DNA of 64,000 bases from Methanosphaera sp. GTDB lineage: Archaea; Methanobacteriota; Methanobacteria; Methanobacteriales; Methanobacteriaceae. This document shows positions 18,521 to 28,766 of the stretch, one piece after another. The stretch covers positions 1 through 64,000 of the forward strand of contig NZ_JALEKL010000004.1 of assembly GCF_022768985.1 (NCBI RefSeq), given 5' to 3'. A program made the translations under genes and the position numbers. The notes beneath the pieces were generated by a model that saw only the letters and a list, made by a program, of their open reading frames with translations, was not told the origin of the DNA and ran no database searches. Each line of letters starts with the position of its first letter. Within the stretch, counting starts at the first letter, position 1.

Positions 18521-20782
18521 CTATAGTTCATTATATTCTGATTCAATAACATTAAGCATTCCAGCTGCAGTTTTTTCACCTATTCCTTCAACTTCTTTAA
18601 GTTCATCCTTTGTTGCATTAAGCATTGCCTTAACTGACTTGAAATGGTTAAGCAGGCTTTTTGCAGATACAGGTCCTATTCCTGGAAGACTTTCTGTTAT
18701 GAAGAGTTGTTGTTCTTTTAGTGTTACAGGCTTGGTTTTTGTACGTACACTTATTTCTTTTTTTGATTCATCATCTTTTTGTTCACGTTTTGCTATTGTT
18801 TTAAGCATGTATGCTGTGTCTGTTTCATCTTTTGTTTGAATAATTGGTATTTTAAAGTCAACTGTTAGTGATGCTATGGCTCCTCTTATTGCATTAGGGT
18901 GAAGGAAGCTGTTATATACATTTTCTCCTTCAATTATGATGAGTGGTTTTCTTGCATTTGATGTAAGTTCTTTTGCCTGCACATATAGTCTTTTGTCAAC
19001 TATTGATTTGCTAAAATCATCTACTGTTTTTCTTTCAATTATTACATCATCACTTACCTGGTAGTCACCAACACTCATTGATTGTACCTTAATTTCACAT
19101 CCTATCTTGTCAAGTTCACGCATTATATTTGAGTTTTTTTCACGATAGTCAACATAGATTAATGCTTCATTTGTATCTTGAATATCATCAAATGATGGTG
19201 TTGTTGTTGGATTGTATGATTTCACATCCTCTGGCTTTGCAACGTAGTTGTCAAGTGTAAATTTATTGTCACTATATGATTTGTAGATGTTTGACTTCAT
19301 TGCTTTTTCTTTTCTTTGACTTGACCAGTAGTATGATTCATCTATTGTTCCTTTTGTCATTAATATAAACATTTCACCTTTATGTTTACGTCCTGTACGT
19401 CCACGTCTTTGTATCATACGTATCTCTGATGGTACAGGTTCATAGAGTATTACATAGTCTACTGATGGTATGTCAATTCCTTCTTCTGCAACACTTGTTG
19501 AAATAAGAATATTATAATCCTCATTTTTAAATGATTCTATTGTTGCTATCTGTTTTTTCTGTGATAGTCCTTTTTCATTCTCACGACTTGCTTGTCCATA
19601 GAATCTGAGAGCTTTAAGTTTATGATCACAACAGTAGTCATAAATTACCTTTGTTGTATCTCTAAATTGACTAAATATTATTATCTTATTTTCAGGGTCT
19701 TCTTTTAGTATTTGATGTATTAGTTCAATTAAACGTTTCATCTTTGGATGATCTATACCTGATGCTTCATAGCGGCGTGTAAGCATTACTGCTTTGTTAA
19801 ATTTATAGTCATTTTTAAGTGATTTTGATGCCTTGGTTTTCTTCTTTTCAAGCTTGTTGAAGTAGTTATTAAGTGTCTTAATAGTCTGTGTTTCTAGTAG
19901 TTCTTGTGAGTGCATTATGTTAATTACTTCAGTTAATATTGATACTGCTTTAAATAATTCCTTCTGTGGACTTGCACTTGATGCTATTTTTTGCTGTACT
20001 CTTTTTTGTTCAACTAGTATTTCACGTTTTGAAGGCTTTGCAATTGAATCGATTATGCCAAGTTTTTTTAGTGTTTTAAGTCGTATTTTAAGAGTTTCAT
20101 TTAGTAGTTTTTTTATCTCTTCAAGTTCATCATTTAGTTTTATTTTTATCCATTTAACTTCTATTGGGTTAAAATATGGTGCAACATCCGGGTCATCTTC
20201 TGATTTTATTACTACATTGTTGATGTATAGGTTGTGTGCTACCTCTTTTATCTTACTTTCCTCCCATCCTGGACTTGCTGTAAGACCTAGTATTAGTTGA
20301 TTTTCTGCTTTTTGCATGTATTTCTGGGCAAGATATACATATGAGTATGATCCTACAGCATGGTGACATTCATCAAATATTATGAGTGATACATCACTAA
20401 AGTCATATTCCTGTGAGATTATGTCTGATTCTATTGTCTGGGGTGTTGCACAGATTATCTGATTTTCATTCCATAATTTTTTTCTTTCCTTTGGTCTGTT
20501 ATTTCCTGTTAGACTTGCAACAGTTGTATTCATAAAGTCATTTAAACTGTTTTCATGTTGTATTGTTAGTGGTTTACTTGGTGCAAGAAATAGTATTTTA
20601 CTTCCCTCATATTGCCTTAATCGTTCTGCTATTACTAGTGCTGCTATTACTGTTTTTCCCATTGCTGTTGGTGCAATGATCATTGTGTTTTCTTTTAGTG
20701 CATCTGTTGCTAGTTTTTGTTGGTATATTCTTCCTTCTATCTTATTTTTCTTTAAGTATTGATGATCGATCCAATTTTTCAT
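18521..20782 (-). CDS. hef: Hef helicase-nuclease (XPF/FANCM family)
   Basis: Archaeal Hef processes stalled forks and branched DNA. The N-terminal SF2 helicase has Walker A APTAMGKT (about residue 38), DECH box (FDECHHAVGSY), LTASPGW and a motif VI QRRGRTGR. The XPF-type nuclease domain (about 545-680) carries the YVDYREK acid and the hallmark ERKTVDDF. Two helix-hairpin-helix motifs close the protein (LPGIGPVSAKSLL and VEGIGEKTAAGML). At 753 aa it is full length. The PLD-helicase gene starts within or just after its stop, suggesting a joint role at damaged or foreign DNA. Confidence 0.95.
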   Translation of the reverse strand: MKNWIDHQYLKKNKIEGRIYQQKLATDALKENTMIIAPTAMGKTVIAALVIAERLRQYEGSKILFLAPSKPLTIQHENSLNDFMNTTVASLTGNNRPKERKKLWNENQIICATPQTIESDIISQEYDFSDVSLIIFDECHHAVGSYSYVYLAQKYMQKAENQLILGLTASPGWEESKIKEVAHNLYINNVVIKSEDDPDVAPYFNPIEVKWIKIKLNDELEEIKKLLNETLKIRLKTLKKLGIIDSIAKPSKREILVEQKRVQQKIASSASPQKELFKAVSILTEVINIMHSQELLETQTIKTLNNYFNKLEKKKTKASKSLKNDYKFNKAVMLTRRYEASGIDHPKMKRLIELIHQILKEDPENKIIIFSQFRDTTKVIYDYCCDHKLKALRFYGQASRENEKGLSQKKQIATIESFKNEDYNILISTSVAEEGIDIPSVDYVILYEPVPSEIRMIQRRGRTGRKHKGEMFILMTKGTIDESYYWSSQRKEKAMKSNIYKSYSDNKFTLDNYVAKPEDVKSYNPTTTPSFDDIQDTNEALIYVDYREKNSNIMRELDKIGCEIKVQSMSVGDYQVSDDVIIERKTVDDFSKSIVDKRLYVQAKELTSNARKPLIIIEGENVYNSFLHPNAIRGAIASLTVDFKIPIIQTKDETDTAYMLKTIAKREQKDDESKKEISVRTKTKPVTLKEQQLFITESLPGIGPVSAKSLLNHFKSVKAMLNATKDELKEVEGIGEKTAAGMLNVIESEYNEL

Positions 20783-20832
20783 ATACTTATTTTTGAATTT
20801 AAATTCTTAAATTACTATCTAATAAATAAAAA

Positions 20833-20860
20833 TTATAACTTATTAGTTATAACTTATAAC
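20833..20860. repeat. Heptamer array TTATAA(G/C), four units
   Basis: Units read TTATAAC, TTATTAG, TTATAAC, TTATAAC, then TAAAC. It lies between hef and the aconitase X gene, 56 bp from an origin-type box. Confidence 0.75.
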
Positions 20861-20915
20861 TAAACTATCTAAAAAATAAAAAAGCATCATATAAGGGTAA
20901 ATTACCCCCATACAA

Positions 20916-20937
20916 TACACTTGCAACACACCTTTAA
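20916..20937 (+). repeat. Isolated origin-type box
   Basis: TACACTTGCAACACACC followed by TTTAA, matching the extended box at 5691-5712 in the putative origin. It sits 25 bp beyond the stop codon of the aconitase X gene. Confidence 0.6.
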
Positions 20938-20962
20938 GTTACAAGATTTCATCAAATATGAT

Positions 20963-22162
20963 CTATTCTGATATCATATCAATAAGATTTTCAACACTAT
21001 CATAAACTACATCAAGCTTACACATACTAGGAACATAGTTTGCAGCTTTAGCAGAATTTACACCAATAACTTCATAGCTAAGATCCTCAACAGGAGCTAC
21101 AACCATACAAGTATCAGATACAATCTTACCACCAGCAGCTTCAATAATGTCAAGATATCCACACTGTTCACTCATAGCCTTAATTGCTTTTGATGTACAA
21201 ATCCAAAGATCAGCCTTAAGTTTACGACCAGAGATGAGATTTGCAACTTCCTTAATTTCACTAATTGATGCATGAGGACAACCAAGACATACAAGATCTG
21301 GCATCTTATCTGTAGTATTAAGCTTTAAAATAGTATCTTCAATATCACTTGCTTCAATATCTACAACTTCAAGTTCACCAAATGAATCACAACAACTTGC
21401 ATAGTCAGCTTCAGGTGTAACACCTTCAATGTGATAAAGACTTACAGCACCACTAGATGCAAGAGCAGCACCAAGTAATTTAAGATTGTTACGTGAAACC
21501 TTATCATTTAATCTGAAATATGGCTTTTTATCATTAACAATCTGTCCTGTAAAGTATCCAAGAGCACCATAATCAATTGAATCTTTAAAGTCATAGTCAA
21601 CATTAAATATCATGTCAGCCTGACGATTTTCAAGAATATGATTACCATAATATGGAGTTCTTCCAACAATAGCAGCAAGAAGTGCACTAGGTCCACCTTC
21701 TCTGTTACTTCTAGCACCAATAGCACTATTTACATAACAAACAGCTGATGATTCAGACCATGCAACATGCTCATTAATAAGAGGACTGTTACCTACAAGA
21801 TATGGGGTACATGTACATGTACTCATAACACCAATACTTTCATATCCCTCTATAATATCAACCTGTTTTTTACTAAATTCTTCACTAAAACCTAGCTCCT
21901 GCCAATTTTCAATGTCAACACCAGCAGGGTTAAGCATGGTTTCAAGCATTACATCACATTTCTTTCCTAAATCAACAACAAAGTCAAGACCAGCATCACC
22001 AATGGTTTTATATGATACACCAGATACTTGTGCTGATGTAATAGGAACCATACATTCAGCATCATAAATCTTACCAAGACTCATAAGTATTTCCATACAT
22101 TCAGCCTTACCTTCACCATATTCACCATCATACATGTCTTGTTCATATTTTGTAAGTTGCAT
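20963..22162 (-). CDS. Aconitase X, phosphomevalonate dehydratase large subunit
   Basis: A 399-aa AcnX (DUF521) protein. In archaea this family is the large subunit of phosphomevalonate dehydratase, an Fe-S enzyme that makes trans-anhydromevalonate 5-phosphate in the modified mevalonate pathway to isoprenoid lipids. Family features are the N-terminal LTKYEQDMYDGEYGEGKAECMEIL, the Cys-rich VMSTCTCTPYLVGN near residue 115, ESSAVCYVNSAIGARSNREGGPSAL and VCLGCPHAS. The small subunit is often a neighbour or fused but is not adjacent here. It is a separate unit between the RecJ-like gene and hef. Confidence 0.88.
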   Translation of the reverse strand: MQLTKYEQDMYDGEYGEGKAECMEILMSLGKIYDAECMVPITSAQVSGVSYKTIGDAGLDFVVDLGKKCDVMLETMLNPAGVDIENWQELGFSEEFSKKQVDIIEGYESIGVMSTCTCTPYLVGNSPLINEHVAWSESSAVCYVNSAIGARSNREGGPSALLAAIVGRTPYYGNHILENRQADMIFNVDYDFKDSIDYGALGYFTGQIVNDKKPYFRLNDKVSRNNLKLLGAALASSGAVSLYHIEGVTPEADYASCCDSFGELEVVDIEASDIEDTILKLNTTDKMPDLVCLGCPHASISEIKEVANLISGRKLKADLWICTSKAIKAMSEQCGYLDIIEAAGGKIVSDTCMVVAPVEDLSYEVIGVNSAKAANYVPSMCKLDVVYDSVENLIDMISE

Positions 22163-22232
22163 AATCCATACACTCCCAATTATTAAAAATTCTCTTTTAA
22201 AATTTTCTTAGTTATGATAATATTTATCTAAT

Positions 22233-23606
22233 CTAGTTATTATTTATTTGATATGCTACCATTTCATCAACAAGGTTAATGAAGTTATCCATCTGATTTG
22301 CAGGAATTGTAGCACCAGCTGCAATATTATGACCTCCACCACTACCATTGAAGTTCTGTGATGCCTGGTTCATAATAACACCAAGATTAACACCTTTTTC
22401 TATCATATTATCAGTTGTACGTGATGAAACCTTAACCAGGTTATCCATACGCATAAGTGATAATATAGGCTTATCAGGTACAAATCCAAGTTCTATACCA
22501 ATACTACTTACTGCTGCTGCAACTTTCTTCTGCTCTTTGTCTTCTGTGTAGATGTATTGAATGTTATCTTTTTGAATACTACCTTCACGTTTAATCCATT
22601 CAACACCACTTTGCATACCAGATGCATACTTACCAAGTAAGTTAAGAGCAAAGTCCATCTGCTGGTATTTACCAAGCTGAATACCTACAGCTGCTGTATA
22701 TTCCTTATTTTTACCACAACTATTAAGAAGATTAGAGTACTCCTCAACATTACTAAGTTCACGTCTTATATTATTAATCTTATAAACCTCACCAAACACA
22801 TCACTATTTACAGAGATAAGTTGCTCTTTAAGAGTTTCATATTCATCACTACTAAGATCAGCTAGGTATTTATCTTTAGAAATACCATTTTCACTAAGAA
22901 ACTCAGATGATTTTTCAATATCTGCAGATAGTCCACTAAGAGGAGGTGTGTATGTATATGCTATAGATTTATATAATGGCTGAGTATTGCTATAGGCAAG
23001 TTTAAGGTCATCTTTAACTTCAATAACATTACGTTCAACAGCCTCATCGCGTATCAATTCATTAATACCACTAACTCCACCTTTAAGTTGCATATCACCA
23101 CATGCACCAACAAGTGCTAAAGATGCAAGTTCATAGTATTTAAAATCATGTACTGATAAGTATGAAAGACCTGAACCACTAACATCACGGGTTCCATCTA
23201 TATCAAAAAGATGTGGGTTTACGTGAACAAATTCTTTACTTTCAGATTCTACTTCAAAATCAGCATCCTCTTCGGGTATCTGATGGTGATCTGCTACTAT
23301 TACATCACCTTTAAGTTTTGAAATATTTCTTAATTCTCCACTTCCCATATCAGAAAAAATAAAAAGTTTATAACGGGATTTGCTAAGTTCTTTAACATTA
23401 CTACCTCTAAGACGTGGTAGTATTGTAACATGGAATCTTCCACCTGCTTTCTTAATTGCATTAGCAAAAATTCCAGCAGATGTAAGTCCATCGGTATCGT
23501 TGTGAGAAACAATTCTCACAACATGCCCTTGATCAATATGTGACCTGAGAAGGTCACAGGCTTCATCAGCCCTATTTAACAAGCAGTGCTGCTGTTTTTG
23601 GATCAT
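22233..23606 (-). CDS. RecJ-like DHH family phosphoesterase
   Basis: A single-strand nuclease-like DHH/DHHA1 protein (about 457 aa). The N-terminal DHH domain has [18 protein letters not shown] and [10 protein letters not shown]; the C-terminal DHHA1 part ends with the glycine-rich [17 protein letters not shown] that binds nucleic acid. Archaeal members include the GINS-associated nuclease (GAN) and other RecJ homologues; which one this is cannot be decided. An upstream in-frame start at 23630 exists, but GGAGAT lies just before the ATG at 23606. It overlaps the 3' end of rps15 by 35 bp, so the two are translationally linked, a common archaeal arrangement. Confidence 0.88.
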   Translation of the reverse strand: MIQKQQHCLLNRADEACDLLRSHIDQGHVVRIVSHNDTDGLTSAGIFANAIKKAGGRFHVTILPRLRGSNVKELSKSRYKLFIFSDMGSGELRNISKLKGDVIVADHHQIPEEDADFEVESESKEFVHVNPHLFDIDGTRDVSGSGLSYLSVHDFKYYELASLALVGACGDMQLKGGVSGINELIRDEAVERNVIEVKDDLKLAYSNTQPLYKSIAYTYTPPLSGLSADIEKSSEFLSENGISKDKYLADLSSDEYETLKEQLISVNSDVFGEVYKINNIRRELSNVEEYSNLLNSCGKNKEYTAAVGIQLGKYQQMDFALNLLGKYASGMQSGVEWIKREGSIQKDNIQYIYTEDKEQKKVAAAVSSIGIELGFVPDKPILSLMRMDNLVKVSSRTTDNMIEKGVNLGVIMNQASQNFNGSGGGHNIAAGATIPANQMDNFINLVDEMVAYQINNN

Positions 23607-23973
23607 ATCTCCATCCTTCTGGAAGAACATTGTTTTTGGTGTAGTATTTTACAAGTCTTCTGATTTTAGATTCAATTTTAATTAATCCTCTTTTTGAGTG
23701 GATATCTTTTGGGTTTTCATCTAAGTGTTCTCTTATGTTTATTGCTCTTTTAATTAAGTTAAGAAGGTCTTCTGGGTATTCAAATGTTGTACCATTTTTT
23801 TCAAGAATTTCTGTGATTTTTGCTCCCATTACAGATTTTGTACTAGGAATTCCGTATTGGTCTCTGAGTGTGATACCAATTTGGCTGGTACTTTGTCCTT
23901 CTTTGTATAATTTTACGATTAATTCTTCGATTTCTTCTGGGTTTTGTTCTACCCATTCAGGTGCGTTTGCCAT
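23572..23973 (-). CDS. rps15: 30S ribosomal protein S15
   Basis: Archaeal/eukaryotic-type uS15 of 133 aa with the N-terminal extension ([22 protein letters not shown]) absent from bacterial S15. The RNA-binding core has [22 protein letters not shown], and the protein ends [27 protein letters not shown] ribosome binding site precedes the ATG. Its 3' end overlaps the RecJ-like gene. Confidence 0.97.
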   Translation of the reverse strand: MANAPEWVEQNPEEIEELIVKLYKEGQSTSQIGITLRDQYGIPSTKSVMGAKITEILEKNGTTFEYPEDLLNLIKRAINIREHLDENPKDIHSKRGLIKIESKIRRLVKYYTKNNVLPEGWRYDPKTAALLVK

Positions 23974-24081
23974 GTTTTAATATCTCCATTAAATTTTCTT
24001 TTATTAAATAAAAAGATTCCTATGCATATATGTAAAATTAGAATTTTAAATATGTAGTTATTCTATCTTTCTATAAATTAT

Positions 24082-24642
24082 CTATTCACATTTTTCTTCA
24101 GAATACCATTTGGCAAATTTTTCCATTGATAATCTTCTATGTGAACATTCATTTTTTTCATCAGTTGTAAGTTCGCCGTATGTTTTATCATATTTTTCTA
24201 CATAAAATAGTGGATCGTATGCAAAACCATTGTCGCCTTTTTCTTCTGATAAAATTTCTCCACTAACAGTGCCTAAAAAAGTCTTGGGTTCACATTTGGG
24301 TTCACAATACCCAATACATGACCTGAATTCGGCGTATCTGTCGGGTTCATCTTCCATTAGTTTTATAATGCCCTTGTTTGTCAGAGTTTCCTGGACGTAA
24401 GATGAATAAGTTCCTGGGAAGTCTCCTAAGGCACGTATAAACAAGCCTGTATCATCTACTATAACTGGTTTTTGAAGCAGTTCTGCAACGTATTTTGCTC
24501 CGTATGCTGCAACTTCCTCAATTGAGCCTTGTACTTCAGGATATCCTGGGTTTTCATGCTCAACATCAAAACCAAATTTTTCAAAGATACCTCTTGCCTC
24601 TTTTACTTTATGTTCATTTCCAGTTATAAATGTTACTAGCAT
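24082..24642 (-). CDS. XTP/dITP diphosphatase (Ham1/RdgB)
   Basis: House-cleaning pyrophosphatase that hydrolyses non-canonical purine triphosphates (186 aa). It has the family opening [12 protein letters not shown], the catalytic VDDTGLFI near residue 63, FPGTYSSYV and [10 protein letters not shown]. The ATG is preceded only by an A/T stretch with no ribosome binding site, so the mRNA may be leaderless. It is followed on the minus strand by rps15. Confidence 0.95.
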   Translation of the reverse strand: MLVTFITGNEHKVKEARGIFEKFGFDVEHENPGYPEVQGSIEEVAAYGAKYVAELLQKPVIVDDTGLFIRALGDFPGTYSSYVQETLTNKGIIKLMEDEPDRYAEFRSCIGYCEPKCEPKTFLGTVSGEILSEEKGDNGFAYDPLFYVEKYDKTYGELTTDEKNECSHRRLSMEKFAKWYSEEKCE

Positions 24643-24713
24643 ATTTATATTTATATTACTTTTTTATAATATACTTATGCTTTTATTTATTTTTGTGTTG
24701 TTCACATAAAGAG

Positions 24714-24733
24714 ATGCTTTGCAAGTGTATTGG
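24714..24733 (-). repeat. Isolated origin-type box (minus orientation)
   Basis: On the minus strand CCAATACACTTGCAAAGCAT, containing the ACACTTGCAA core. It lies in the 163-bp spacer between the cobT-like gene and the Ham1 gene, about 18 kb from the putative origin. Confidence 0.5.
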
Positions 24734-24805
24734 TTCATAAAACATGAAAAAAAAAAGAAAATAAAAAAAAAGGGTGTGTGAAGAATAGAATCTGAAGATA
24801 TAATT

Positions 24806-25873
24806 TTAGAAGTGTTTTTCTGTAATTTCTTCAGCTTTCTTAATATATTCAGGTGATGTTACACCTTTAATGTATGCATAGAATATTGCTCCACCTGCAC
24901 CTACACCTTCTTTGATGTTTCCACGTGCATAGTTTTGAAGACCTACAACATCAGAGTTTTGAAGTAGTGGATCTGCTGCAAATACATTAATATCAGCAAT
25001 TTGATTTACAATATCAAGAAGATTTGCTGTTTCATCGTTTGCAACATATGTTGTTGTTGCAATACAAATATTATCAAAGTTAAAGTCAGCATCTAGTGCT
25101 TTAACAATTGCACATGGTGCTGTCATCTGACTTCCACCTGCAAGAATAACAGGTACATCTGCTCCCATCATAAGACCTGCAATAGCAATCATTGTAGGAT
25201 CACCTGCAATTTCAACAGCTTTAAATGGATCATCAGCTAGATCTCCAGGTTTAACATTATTTTTCTCAAGAGCTGCATCTACAACACTATTTTTAAGTTC
25301 ATGAGGATTTGTAACCATACATCCACTTACCTTATTTTTAGCATCATATCCAAGTGCTACAAGTAGTCCAAGTGTTGTGGTTGTACCAGCAGGTGTTGAT
25401 TCTCCAATAATAATATGATCTACACATTTTGATAGAACTTCTGCATATTTTTTAGCATTTTCAAATATAATTTGTGGATCTTTTACACCTACTCCTTCTC
25501 TTAGATCTCCACCTGGAACTCCTCCAAGTTCAACATATGGTACTTTTGGTGTAACTTCAAGACCTGCATTTATTGGTATAAATGGAATGTTAAGTAAGTC
25601 AATTGTTGCTTTTGTAAGAAGTGCTGGTGATGGTGCTGAAAGTTCATCAGCATCTGTTGATGCAATATTTGGAAGTGATAATGCCATATCTTTAAGTATA
25701 ACTTCAGCATCAAGAGCAGGAGTGTATGATGTAAATTCTGGTGATCCTGCACCTGTAATTTTTGGTATTTTTGATACTGCTGTATTTGACATTACACATA
25801 AAAATGCTGGATTTTCTTTTTGTTGGATTGTTTTGATCATTTCATCTGACCCGAATACTTTAATATTTTCCAT
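24806..25873 (-). CDS. cobT: CobT-like nicotinate mononucleotide phosphoribosyltransferase (UPF0284)
   Basis: Archaeal CobT-type protein (355 aa) that would activate the lower-ligand base for cobamide assembly. Features include ITGAGSPEFTSYTPALDAE, LGGVPGGDLREGVGV, IIGESTPAGTTTTLGLLVALGYD and a late GVGAGGAIFYAY, all typical of the archaeal branch (UPF0284/TIGR00303). The exact base is unknown; methanogens usually use 5-hydroxybenzimidazole. It is a single gene with its own promoter, diverging from the Kae1-Bud32 gene. A GGAGAAATT ribosome binding site precedes the ATG. Confidence 0.88.
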   Translation of the reverse strand: MENIKVFGSDEMIKTIQQKENPAFLCVMSNTAVSKIPKITGAGSPEFTSYTPALDAEVILKDMALSLPNIASTDADELSAPSPALLTKATIDLLNIPFIPINAGLEVTPKVPYVELGGVPGGDLREGVGVKDPQIIFENAKKYAEVLSKCVDHIIIGESTPAGTTTTLGLLVALGYDAKNKVSGCMVTNPHELKNSVVDAALEKNNVKPGDLADDPFKAVEIAGDPTMIAIAGLMMGADVPVILAGGSQMTAPCAIVKALDADFNFDNICIATTTYVANDETANLLDIVNQIADINVFAADPLLQNSDVVGLQNYARGNIKEGVGAGGAIFYAYIKGVTSPEYIKKAEEITEKHF

Positions 25874-26034
25874 TGTATAATTTCTCCTTGTTTTTTGTTA
25901 GTTAAGAATTTTTTTTTATTATCCTTTTATAATATTAATTTTAAATATAATTATATCCTAAAAATTTTAATAAAAATTATTATTAAATCTATTTTTACTA
26001 TTATTAATAATCATAGGGGAGAGAGTAAAATAAA

Positions 26035-27651
26035 ATGATTGCTTTAGGAATAGAAGGAACAGCTGAAAAAACAGGAATAGGAATTGTGGATTCAGATGGA
26101 AATATTCTTGCAACATGTGGAGATCAATTATATCCAGAAGTTGGAGGAATCCATCCAAGAGATGCTGCAGAATTTCATGCACAGCATTTCATACCACTCA
26201 TAAAAGATGCACTATGTGAGGCAAACTTAACACTAAATGATATTGATCTTGTATCATTTTCAAAAGGACCAGGACTAGGACCTGCTCTTAGAACAACAGC
26301 AACAGCAGCAAGAAGTCTTGCATTAAATATAGATGTTCCACTTATCGGTGTAAATCATTGTATTGGACATGTGGAAATTGGAAAACTAACAACAGGTGCA
26401 ACAGATCCTGTAACACTATATACAAGTGGTGGAAATACACAGATTATAAGCTATGAGGCAGGACGTTATAGAATAATTGGTGAAACACTTGACATTGCAA
26501 TAGGTAATTGTCTTGACCAGTTTTCACGTGATATAGGACTTGGACATCCTGGAGGTCCTGTAGTTGAATCACATGCACAAAATACAGATGAAACAGTAAA
26601 GCTTCCATACGTTGTAAAAGGTATGGATTTATCATTTTCTGGAATTCTTACAAGTGCAATTAATAAGTATAAATCAGGTGTTGATCTTGATGTTATATGT
26701 AATAGTTTCCAGCAGACATGTTTTGCAATGCTTTGTGAGGTAACAGAACGTGCAATAAGTTATACTAAAAAAGATGAAGTTCTTCTTTGTGGAGGAGTTG
26801 CAGCAAATAAAACACTGCGTAGTATGCTTAAGCAGATGTGTGATGAACACTATGTTGACTTTTATATGCCTCCTATGAAGTATTGTGGAGATAATGGTTC
26901 AATGATTGCACGTCTTGGTCTTCTTGCATATGATGAAAAGCTTTGTGGTATAAAAAATAGTTATATTAATCCAAAATTCAGAACAGATCAGATGGAAGTT
27001 ACATGGATTAAAGATGAAACAAAACATAACATAAAACTACCAGAGGATATGATAGATAAGGGTGCTGAAGCTGATATAATAGATGCTACTTGGAATGGAA
27101 AAGATGCAATTATAAAACATCGTGTTAAAAAGAATTATCGTATAGATGAAATTGATGATAAGCTAAGATCAGAACGCCTAAAACAGGAAGCAAAACTGAT
27201 ACATGATGCAAAAAATGCTGGTATCAGGACACCATACATCTATGATATTGACCTTAAAAATAAGTCATTAGTACTTCAAAAAATAGATGCAGTACAACTT
27301 AATGATATAATCATGAATACAACAGATTCAACACAATTGTATGACTTATTTATACAAATAGGATCTGATGTAGCATGTATGCATAGATGTGGTATTATTC
27401 ATGGTGATCTTACAACAGCAAACATACTAATTGATTGTGATATGAATCCATACTTTATAGACTTTGGTCTTGGACGCTATAGTGAGCTTCTTGAAGATCA
27501 AGGAGTAGATCTTCTTGTATTTAAAAAATCATTAAAAACATTAAAACCAGAAATTTCAGATGAACTATTTAATAAAGTTCTTAAGGGTTATGATGATGTA
27601 AAAATAAAAAATAAGATTGATGAAATTGAAAAAAGAGGAAGATATCTATAA
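26035..27651 (+). CDS. KEOPS Kae1-Bud32 fusion protein
   Basis: Combines the tRNA threonylcarbamoyltransferase Kae1 (residues ~1-325) with the Bud32 kinase/ATPase (about 340-538), which together make t6A37 on ANN-decoding tRNAs within KEOPS. Kae1 has the metal-binding NHCIGHVEIG (His108, His112), YTSGGNTQI, and CGDNGSMIARLG. Bud32 has the kinase-like HGDLTTANILI and FIDFGLGRYSE, and ends with the basic KRGRYL tail of the family. The fusion is standard in many euryarchaea. A GGGGAGAG ribosome binding site precedes the ATG. Confidence 0.97.
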   Translation: MIALGIEGTAEKTGIGIVDSDGNILATCGDQLYPEVGGIHPRDAAEFHAQHFIPLIKDALCEANLTLNDIDLVSFSKGPGLGPALRTTATAARSLALNIDVPLIGVNHCIGHVEIGKLTTGATDPVTLYTSGGNTQIISYEAGRYRIIGETLDIAIGNCLDQFSRDIGLGHPGGPVVESHAQNTDETVKLPYVVKGMDLSFSGILTSAINKYKSGVDLDVICNSFQQTCFAMLCEVTERAISYTKKDEVLLCGGVAANKTLRSMLKQMCDEHYVDFYMPPMKYCGDNGSMIARLGLLAYDEKLCGIKNSYINPKFRTDQMEVTWIKDETKHNIKLPEDMIDKGAEADIIDATWNGKDAIIKHRVKKNYRIDEIDDKLRSERLKQEAKLIHDAKNAGIRTPYIYDIDLKNKSLVLQKIDAVQLNDIIMNTTDSTQLYDLFIQIGSDVACMHRCGIIHGDLTTANILIDCDMNPYFIDFGLGRYSELLEDQGVDLLVFKKSLKTLKPEISDELFNKVLKGYDDVKIKNKIDEIEKRGRYL

Positions 27652-27717
27652 AAGGATACTAAAATTTCTTCTTTTATTTTTTACTCTCCCATTTTATACT
27701 TTTTCACTATTTTTTCC

Positions 27718-28548
27718 TTAGAACATTACAGTTGCAAGTATTGTTATGATACCAATTATCCAACAGTAAAATGCAAATATGTCAAGACTCCATCCTTCAA
27801 TCATTTTAAGCAGTAGTTTGATTGATAAATATCCAAATATTACTGATGATAAAAATCCTGCAACAAGTACAAATGCTGATACATCGATTGTAACAATGTC
27901 TTTTATTTGTATTAATCCTGCACCAAGTACTGCTGGTATTGAAAGTATAAAGCTGTATCTTGCAGCATATTCACGGTTTAATCCTGCAAATAATCCTGCT
28001 GAAATTGTTGCACCTGATCTTGAAATACCAGGTAAAACAGCAAGACCTTGACATACACCTAAAGCTATTGCCTGTTTAAATGTCATGTCACGTTCTGTAA
28101 TACTACCTGATTTATGTCTTTCTGACATGTATAGTAGTATACCTGTAATTATAAGGAAAACTCCAATAAAGAGTGTACCTCTAAATATTGTTTCAATAGC
28201 ATCTTTAAATAATATTCCCATTATTCCTGTAGGGATTGTTGCTACAATTAATAGCCATGCAAATCTCTTTGCTGGAACCTCACGTATACCTTTAAGGAAC
28301 ACTTCTTTTGACTCTGTAAGGTCAAGAATACTTAGTATAAATCCCTTCAAGATATTGACAATATCCTTCCAGAAAACACTAAATATTGCAACTAGTGTAC
28401 CAAGGTGAAGTATTGTATCAAATACTAGTGATGTTTCAACACCAAGAAGGTGTGGTACTAATACAAGATGTGCAGAACTACTAATTGGTAGAAATTCACT
28501 TATTCCTTGAACTGCTCCAAGGATAATTGCACTAATTAGATCTATCAA
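27718..28548 (-). CDS. uppP: Undecaprenyl-diphosphatase-like membrane phosphatase (UppP/BacA)
   Basis: An integral membrane polyprenyl-diphosphate phosphatase (276 aa, about eight helices). The two catalytic motifs are GISEFLPISSSAHL (about 15-28) and PGISRSGAT (about 172-180). In archaea it probably recycles the lipid carrier used for pseudomurein or surface glycan assembly. It converges with the Kae1-Bud32 gene. Confidence 0.93.
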   Translation of the reverse strand: MIDLISAIILGAVQGISEFLPISSSAHLVLVPHLLGVETSLVFDTILHLGTLVAIFSVFWKDIVNILKGFILSILDLTESKEVFLKGIREVPAKRFAWLLIVATIPTGIMGILFKDAIETIFRGTLFIGVFLIITGILLYMSERHKSGSITERDMTFKQAIALGVCQGLAVLPGISRSGATISAGLFAGLNREYAARYSFILSIPAVLGAGLIQIKDIVTIDVSAFVLVAGFLSSVIFGYLSIKLLLKMIEGWSLDIFAFYCWIIGIITILATVMF

Positions 28549-28766
28549 TTAATTTATCCTCCTTTATTTATGTATTATAAAGAGAAGAATTTAAAATAAA
28601 TATTTTTTTTAATAAATTCTAGAATTTTTATAATTGATAATAGTTTTCTTTGTTATTTTATTCATATGTTTTTATAATAGTAGGTTTTATCAATTAATTT
28701 CATAACTAGAGTAATTAATATAAAAAAAGTAAAAAAAAGTTGGGTGTTGAAGAGGTAGTATTAGAC

